A stretch of 17,417 bases of DNA, from positions 1 to 17,417 of the forward strand of contig CALMWI010000513.1 of NCBI GenBank assembly GCA_937873545.1, in the 5' to 3' direction. How positions within the stretch are numbered: the stretch's first letter is position 1; each line of letters starts with the position of its first letter. The stretch is from an uncultured bacterium (GTDB taxonomy: Bacteria > UBA4055). The notes beneath the pieces were generated by a model. The model was not told where the DNA came from. It did no database searches and saw nothing but the letters and a program-made list of their open reading frames with translations. Below, one piece after another: positions 13,913-17,417 of this stretch. A program made the translations under genes and the position numbers.

Positions 13913-16171
13913 ATGAGCAAAAATTTAGTAATACTGGAATCACCCGGCAAAGTGAAAGCAGTGAGCAAATATCTAGGGAATTCTTATACAGTGATCGCTA
14001 GTAACGGTCACATTATCGATCTGCCTGCAAAAGAGCTCGGAGTTGACATTGAGAACGATTTCAAACCGACATATAAAGTTATCGACAATGCCGGGCAGGC
14101 GAGCAAGATAATCAAAAAAATCGAGACGATGGCTAAGGTCAGCGATAAAATTTTGATCGCGACTGACCCTGACCGCGAAGGTGAGGCAATCGGCTGGCAT
14201 ATAGCGGGAAGGCTTAAAGATTGCGCTCAGAGAATTAAAAGAGTAACATTCAATGAGATCACTAAGAAGGGTATAGACGCCGGTTTGAAAAACGAAAGTA
14301 CTATCGACAAAAATCTAGTAGATGCGCAGCAGGCTAGAAGAATAATGGACAGGCTTGTCGGATATAAAATCAGTCCGTTTCTCTGGAAAGCCATATCAAA
14401 CGGGCTGAGCGCAGGGCGGGTTCAGTCTGTTGCTTTAAGAATAATATGCGAAAGAGATAAAGAAGTTGACAGCTTCGTTCCGGAAGAATATTGGACGATA
14501 AAAGGAGAGTTTGCCACTTCAAAAGAACAGTTCAGTGCGGATCTGGTTAAGATAAATGATGAGGATTTTAGATTAAAAACAAAAGAAGAAGCATCAAAAG
14601 TTATACAGGATATAAAAAAATCAAAATATTCTGTGACAAATATAAATAAAACGAAACTTAAAAAATCTCCGATGCCGCCCTTTATAACTTCTACTTTGCT
14701 GCAGTCCAGCGTAAATAAACTGGGGTTCTCATCCAAAAAAACCATGCAGATCGCACAGCAGCTTTACGAGGGTGTGGAGCTCGGTAATAAAGGAGTTGTG
14801 GGTCTTATCACTTATATGAGGACAGATTCAATGCGTGTCTCAAATGAAGCGGTTGACGAGGTTAGGGATTTTATAAGTAAGAAATTCGGTGTTGATTTTG
14901 TTTCAATCAGCGCCAGAAAATTTAAATCGAAAAAGAATATACAGGATGCTCATGAAGCCATCAGGCCGACAGATGTAAGTTTTGAACCTAAAAAACTTCA
15001 GGCTCACCTTACGAAAGAACAGTTTAAACTTTATCAGCTGATATGGACCAGATTTGTAGCAACTCAGATGAAAGAAGCGATATTTGAGCAGACAGTAATA
15101 GACGTGTCAAGTCACAATTACAAATTCAGGATAACCGGAAGAAAGAATATTTTTAAAGGTTACCAGCAGGTATTTATGGATAGCGATGTAGGAGTCGACA
15201 GCGAAGATGAAGAGAGCGAAGTTAAACTTCCGAGAAATATTGATGTCGGCATGATGGTTACCCTAAATGATATTGAATCCGAAGAACATTTTACAAAGCC
15301 TCCCGCAAGGTATAATGAGGCCTCTATCACTAAAGAACTCGAAGAACAGGAGATCGGAAGACCATCGACTTATGCAACAATTATTGACAGGCTCATATAT
15401 CAGAAATATATAGACAAGAAAGAGAAAAAGCTTGTTTCGACTGAACTAGGGAATCTTGTAAATGAAATTCTTGTTGAGAATTTCGGAGAGATCTTTAACA
15501 TAAAATTCACTAAAAAAATGGAATCGAATCTTGATAAGATCGAGTATGTTGAAGTCGATATGATAGAGATACTTAACAAATTCTATAAGCCTTTTGAAAA
15601 AACACTGGATGCAGTTATAAAGAAAACCGTTGAAATAAAAAAAACTATGGAGCAGCCTGTGGGCGAAATATGCCCCAAATGTAAGAAAGGTGCTTTAATT
15701 TATAAATGGGGTAAGAACGGAAAATTCATTGCCTGCAGTAATTTTCCGGCATGCAAATACACAAATTCTCTCACTAACGGTGATGATTCGAAATCGAGTG
15801 AAGTTAAGTCGTCTGATCACGGTATCTGTCCAAAATGTAACACTGGAAAACTTATTGAAAGAACTGGAAAGTTCGGGAAATTCATCGCCTGTGACGGTTA
15901 TCCAAAGTGCAATTACATTTTAACTGAGCATATAAGTATCAAATGTCCCGAGCAGGGTTGTGACGGATTCATAAAAGATAAATCAACAAAAAAGGGAAAA
16001 AAATTTTACGGATGTTCCAATTTCCCGAAATGTACTTACGCTTCATGGAATAAACCGATCGACAAAAAATGTGATAAATGCGGTTACGGTATTATGGAAG
16101 AACAATACGATTCAAAAACTAAAACCACAAAAATTGTATGTCCGAAGTGCAGGAACGAAATAGCGGGTTAG
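13913..16171 (+). CDS. topA: DNA topoisomerase I (type IA)
   Basis: TopA (EC 5.6.2.1) relaxes negative supercoils by single-strand passage. The 752-aa protein has a TOPRIM domain with Glu9 (ILESPGK) and the acidic DPDREGE starting at Asp85. It also has RRIMDRLVGYKISPFLW, GLSAGRVQSVALR, the active-site Tyr301 in GLITYMRTDSMR, DAHEAIRPTD, and the RPSTYATIIDRL motif. The C-terminus from about residue 585 carries four cysteine clusters: three of the CxxC-x(n)-CxxxxxC topoisomerase type (each ending in FPxCxY or YPxCNY; the third starts CPEQGC) and a final CDKC...CPKC pair. The number of ribbons varies among bacteria. An AGGGA ribosome site lies before the ATG. It is the last gene of the rnhA-to-topA group; no hairpin terminator is obvious after it, only T tracts. 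Confidence 0.97.
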   Translation: MSKNLVILESPGKVKAVSKYLGNSYTVIASNGHIIDLPAKELGVDIENDFKPTYKVIDNAGQASKIIKKIETMAKVSDKILIATDPDREGEAIGWHIAGRLKDCAQRIKRVTFNEITKKGIDAGLKNESTIDKNLVDAQQARRIMDRLVGYKISPFLWKAISNGLSAGRVQSVALRIICERDKEVDSFVPEEYWTIKGEFATSKEQFSADLVKINDEDFRLKTKEEASKVIQDIKKSKYSVTNINKTKLKKSPMPPFITSTLLQSSVNKLGFSSKKTMQIAQQLYEGVELGNKGVVGLITYMRTDSMRVSNEAVDEVRDFISKKFGVDFVSISARKFKSKKNIQDAHEAIRPTDVSFEPKKLQAHLTKEQFKLYQLIWTRFVATQMKEAIFEQTVIDVSSHNYKFRITGRKNIFKGYQQVFMDSDVGVDSEDEESEVKLPRNIDVGMMVTLNDIESEEHFTKPPARYNEASITKELEEQEIGRPSTYATIIDRLIYQKYIDKKEKKLVSTELGNLVNEILVENFGEIFNIKFTKKMESNLDKIEYVEVDMIEILNKFYKPFEKTLDAVIKKTVEIKKTMEQPVGEICPKCKKGALIYKWGKNGKFIACSNFPACKYTNSLTNGDDSKSSEVKSSDHGICPKCNTGKLIERTGKFGKFIACDGYPKCNYILTEHISIKCPEQGCDGFIKDKSTKKGKKFYGCSNFPKCTYASWNKPIDKKCDKCGYGIMEEQYDSKTKTTKIVCPKCRNEIAG

Positions 16172-16310
16172 ATTTTTTTAACTTTTTTGTTGTAATTGTA
16201 AAAGTTATAGTGCATATTTTAGACAGATAATTTGTTACGGAGAAAAAAATAAGCTTTAAGACAAAAAAAATAACTTGACAAAAAAGAATGAAAACATTTA
16301 TATTCAAGCT
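16172..16310. other. A/T-tract-rich intergenic region upstream of parA
   Basis: The spacer after topA carries T tracts at 16173-16179 and 16183-16188, and A tracts at 16243-16249, 16263-16270, 16280-16285 and 16291-16294. Several are spaced near one or two helical turns, so the DNA is probably curved, and the tract just upstream of the -35 could act as an UP element. No gene, hairpin terminator or RNA was recognised here. Confidence 0.4.
16275..16304 (+). promoter_or_regulatory. Sigma-70-type promoter for parA
   Basis: A perfect -35 TTGACA at 16275-16280 is followed, 18 bases on, by TATATT at 16299-16304 (TTATAT one base earlier gives 17). The site lies 38 bases before the parA ATG, so transcription should start near 16311. 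An 8-base A tract lies directly upstream. It is the best promoter match in the window. Confidence 0.6.
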
Positions 16311-16342
16311 GATGTTTTTAATATAAGGTAATAGGTTGGTTT

Positions 16343-17077
16343 ATGCGTAAAATTGCTATTTTATCTTCAAAGGGAGGTACCGGAAAAACGACTACCTCGA
16401 TCAATCTGGCTCACGGTCTGGCGCTTATGGGCAGAAGTGTACTTCTTATTGATAGTGACCCTCAGAACACGATCGGGATCGTATTCAACGTTAATCCGGA
16501 GAAAACTCTCTGCGATCTGCTTTTGAAGAGAAGAGCTTCAATAGTAAAGGTAAGAGAAAAGCTTCATGTGATAACTTCCGGCGGAAAATATCTTGTTGAT
16601 ACCGAAGTTAAGCTTACGAAGGCTTGGGGAAAAGAATATAAACTTAAGAAAAATCTTTCAAATCTCGAAGGTGTTGACTATGTAATTTTAGATTGCGCTC
16701 CTTCGATCAATCTTATCAATGTAAATGTTCTAACATATTGCGATGAGGTTGTTATACCGATTTCAATGGATTTTCTATCACAGATTGGTGCCAACCAAAT
16801 ACTCGGTATGATTGACAGCGTAAGTAAGTCTTATAATAAAAATCTTGATATACTTGGCGTCCTCCCGGTTTACTACAATGAAAAAAGAAAAATCTCGCTT
16901 GAAACGGTCGCTATACTTAAAGATTTTTTTAAGGAAAAATTGTTCAGCACTTACATTAGGGAGGATGTAAATCTTAAAGAAGCTCCCAGTTTCATGAAGA
17001 CGATATTTGAATATGCTCCAGACTCATGGGGCGCTCAGGATTATTTTAAACTTGCAAATGAAGTTGACAATAAATAA
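16343..17077 (+). CDS. ParA-type ATPase (Soj/MinD superfamily)
   Basis: ParA ATPases dimerise with ATP on nucleoid DNA and position chromosomes, plasmids or protein assemblies. The 244-aa protein has the deviant Walker A KGGTGKTTT at 10-18 with the signature Lys10, then LLIDSDPQ at 34-41 (Asp37, Asp39) and Walker B-like YVILDCAPS at 113-121, followed by EVVIPISMDFLSQIGANQI. It is short and lacks an N-terminal helix-turn-helix, so it is the Soj/orphan type and not a plasmid P1-type ParA. No ParB gene is visible; a basic low-complexity protein follows 21 bases downstream and may be its partner. The gene has its own promoter and a weak TAGGTTGG ribosome region. Chromosome segregation is possible, but another cargo is equally open. 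Confidence 0.9.
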   Translation: MRKIAILSSKGGTGKTTTSINLAHGLALMGRSVLLIDSDPQNTIGIVFNVNPEKTLCDLLLKRRASIVKVREKLHVITSGGKYLVDTEVKLTKAWGKEYKLKKNLSNLEGVDYVILDCAPSINLINVNVLTYCDEVVIPISMDFLSQIGANQILGMIDSVSKSYNKNLDILGVLPVYYNEKRKISLETVAILKDFFKEKLFSTYIREDVNLKEAPSFMKTIFEYAPDSWGAQDYFKLANEVDNK

Positions 17078-17098
17078 AGCCATTGAAGGTTGATCGAT

Positions 17099-17417
17099 AT
17101 GACTGACGATTCGCAAAAAGAGTCTAAAAGTATAGGGAGGAACATTTTCGCCGAAGGGAAAAGCGACCTGTTTAAAAACAAGTCGGATTCCGGAAAAAAG
17201 GATGCTCCTCCTGTAGATAATGCACCTAAAAGTTTTGGAAGAAATATATTTTCCGAAGTCCAGAAAACACCTGAAACTTTCAAGACTTCTGCAGGAAATG
17301 AAGATCTTAAGATAATCGAAAAGTCTTCAAAAAAGGAGATTACTGAAAAGAAATCCTCATCACCTGATACTTCAGGCTCAAAAAAATCGAAAATTAATGC
17401 TGTTCACATTACAAGGG
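17099..17417 (+). CDS. Basic low-complexity protein with repeated GRNIF motif (3' end outside window)
   Basis: I do not recognise this gene. The first 106 codons are open to the right edge. The ATG at 17099 has AAGG at 17086-17089 in front, 9 bases away. The product is rich in Lys, Ser, Asp and Glu with few hydrophobics, so its N-terminus is probably disordered. Two copies of KS(I/F)GRNIF(A/S)E lie at residues 10-19 and 44-53, with charged linkers between. Codon use is like the neighbours. It follows parA by 21 bases and is presumably in the same transcript. A ParA-partner or adaptor role (as basic N-terminal tails do in Spo0J or McdB-like proteins) is an inference from position and composition only; the folded part, if any, is beyond the edge. 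Confidence 0.6.
   Translation, partial: MTDDSQKESKSIGRNIFAEGKSDLFKNKSDSGKKDAPPVDNAPKSFGRNIFSEVQKTPETFKTSAGNEDLKIIEKSSKKEITEKKSSSPDTSGSKKSKINAVHITR
17129..17257 (+). repeat. Two protein-level copies of the GRNIF motif (17129-17155 and 17231-17257)
   Basis: The nine-residue units SIGRNIFAE and SFGRNIFSE are each preceded by Lys. All five codons of GRNIF differ between the copies by synonymous third-position changes (ggg/gga, agg/aga, aac/aat, att/ata, ttc/ttt). The repeat is therefore old and kept at the protein level, and is not a recent DNA duplication. Confidence 0.75.

Noticed and set aside
15729..15923. 64-codon frame over the topA zinc ribbons
   Set aside because: Alternative frame of the Cys-rich repeats, which explains its length; no independent evidence.

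Overview
The window is a compact bacterial chromosome segment of moderate-to-low GC with Shine-Dalgarno-led genes, many ATGA overlaps and no mobile elements, RNA genes or CRISPR that I can see. Several traits suggest a Gram-negative, possibly deep-branching member of the FCB (Fibrobacteres-Chlorobi-Bacteroidetes) side of the tree: an outer-membrane barrel gene, a long SecA (983 aa) with extra sequence inside the preprotein-binding region and a zinc-binding tail, and an elongated NusB (232 aa). The lineage is an inference and is only weakly supported.

Region 1 (1-4984, + strand) is the end of a surface-polysaccharide locus. It holds the C-terminal part of an outer-membrane beta-barrel protein that resembles Wzi capsule-assembly proteins, then rfbC and rfbD (the last two steps to dTDP-L-rhamnose), a Wzx-type flippase, and an asparagine-synthetase-like protein without the glutaminase cysteine. 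All five overlap or abut, so they look like one transcript. rfbA and rfbB are not in the window.

Region 2 (4996-7359, + strand) continues with only an 11-base gap into housekeeping genes: cmk (CMP kinase), ispH (last step of the MEP isoprenoid pathway), a GNAT acetyltransferase and ridA (enamine/imine deaminase).

Region 3 (7381-8890, - strand) is an inverted pair: dapA (lysine/diaminopimelate pathway) followed by a metallo-beta-lactamase-fold hydrolase that starts on a TTG inside the end of dapA. It converges on ridA with 21 bases between. A 182-base AT-rich divergent region separates dapA from rnhA; it holds an extended -10 promoter for rnhA and a perfect 12-bp palindrome next to it.

Region 4 (9073-16171, + strand) carries rnhA, a long nusB, a calcineurin-like phosphoesterase, secA and topA (with four C-terminal zinc ribbons). 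These are nucleic-acid and secretion housekeeping genes with short spacers.

Region 5 (16172-17417, + strand) starts with an A-tract-rich promoter region containing a good TTGACA/TATATT promoter. It drives a short ParA-type ATPase and a basic, low-complexity protein cut by the window edge. That protein carries two copies of a KS(I/F)GRNIF(A/S)E motif, encoded by different synonymous codons. A ParA paired with a disordered basic protein rather than a visible ParB is the most intriguing part of the window.
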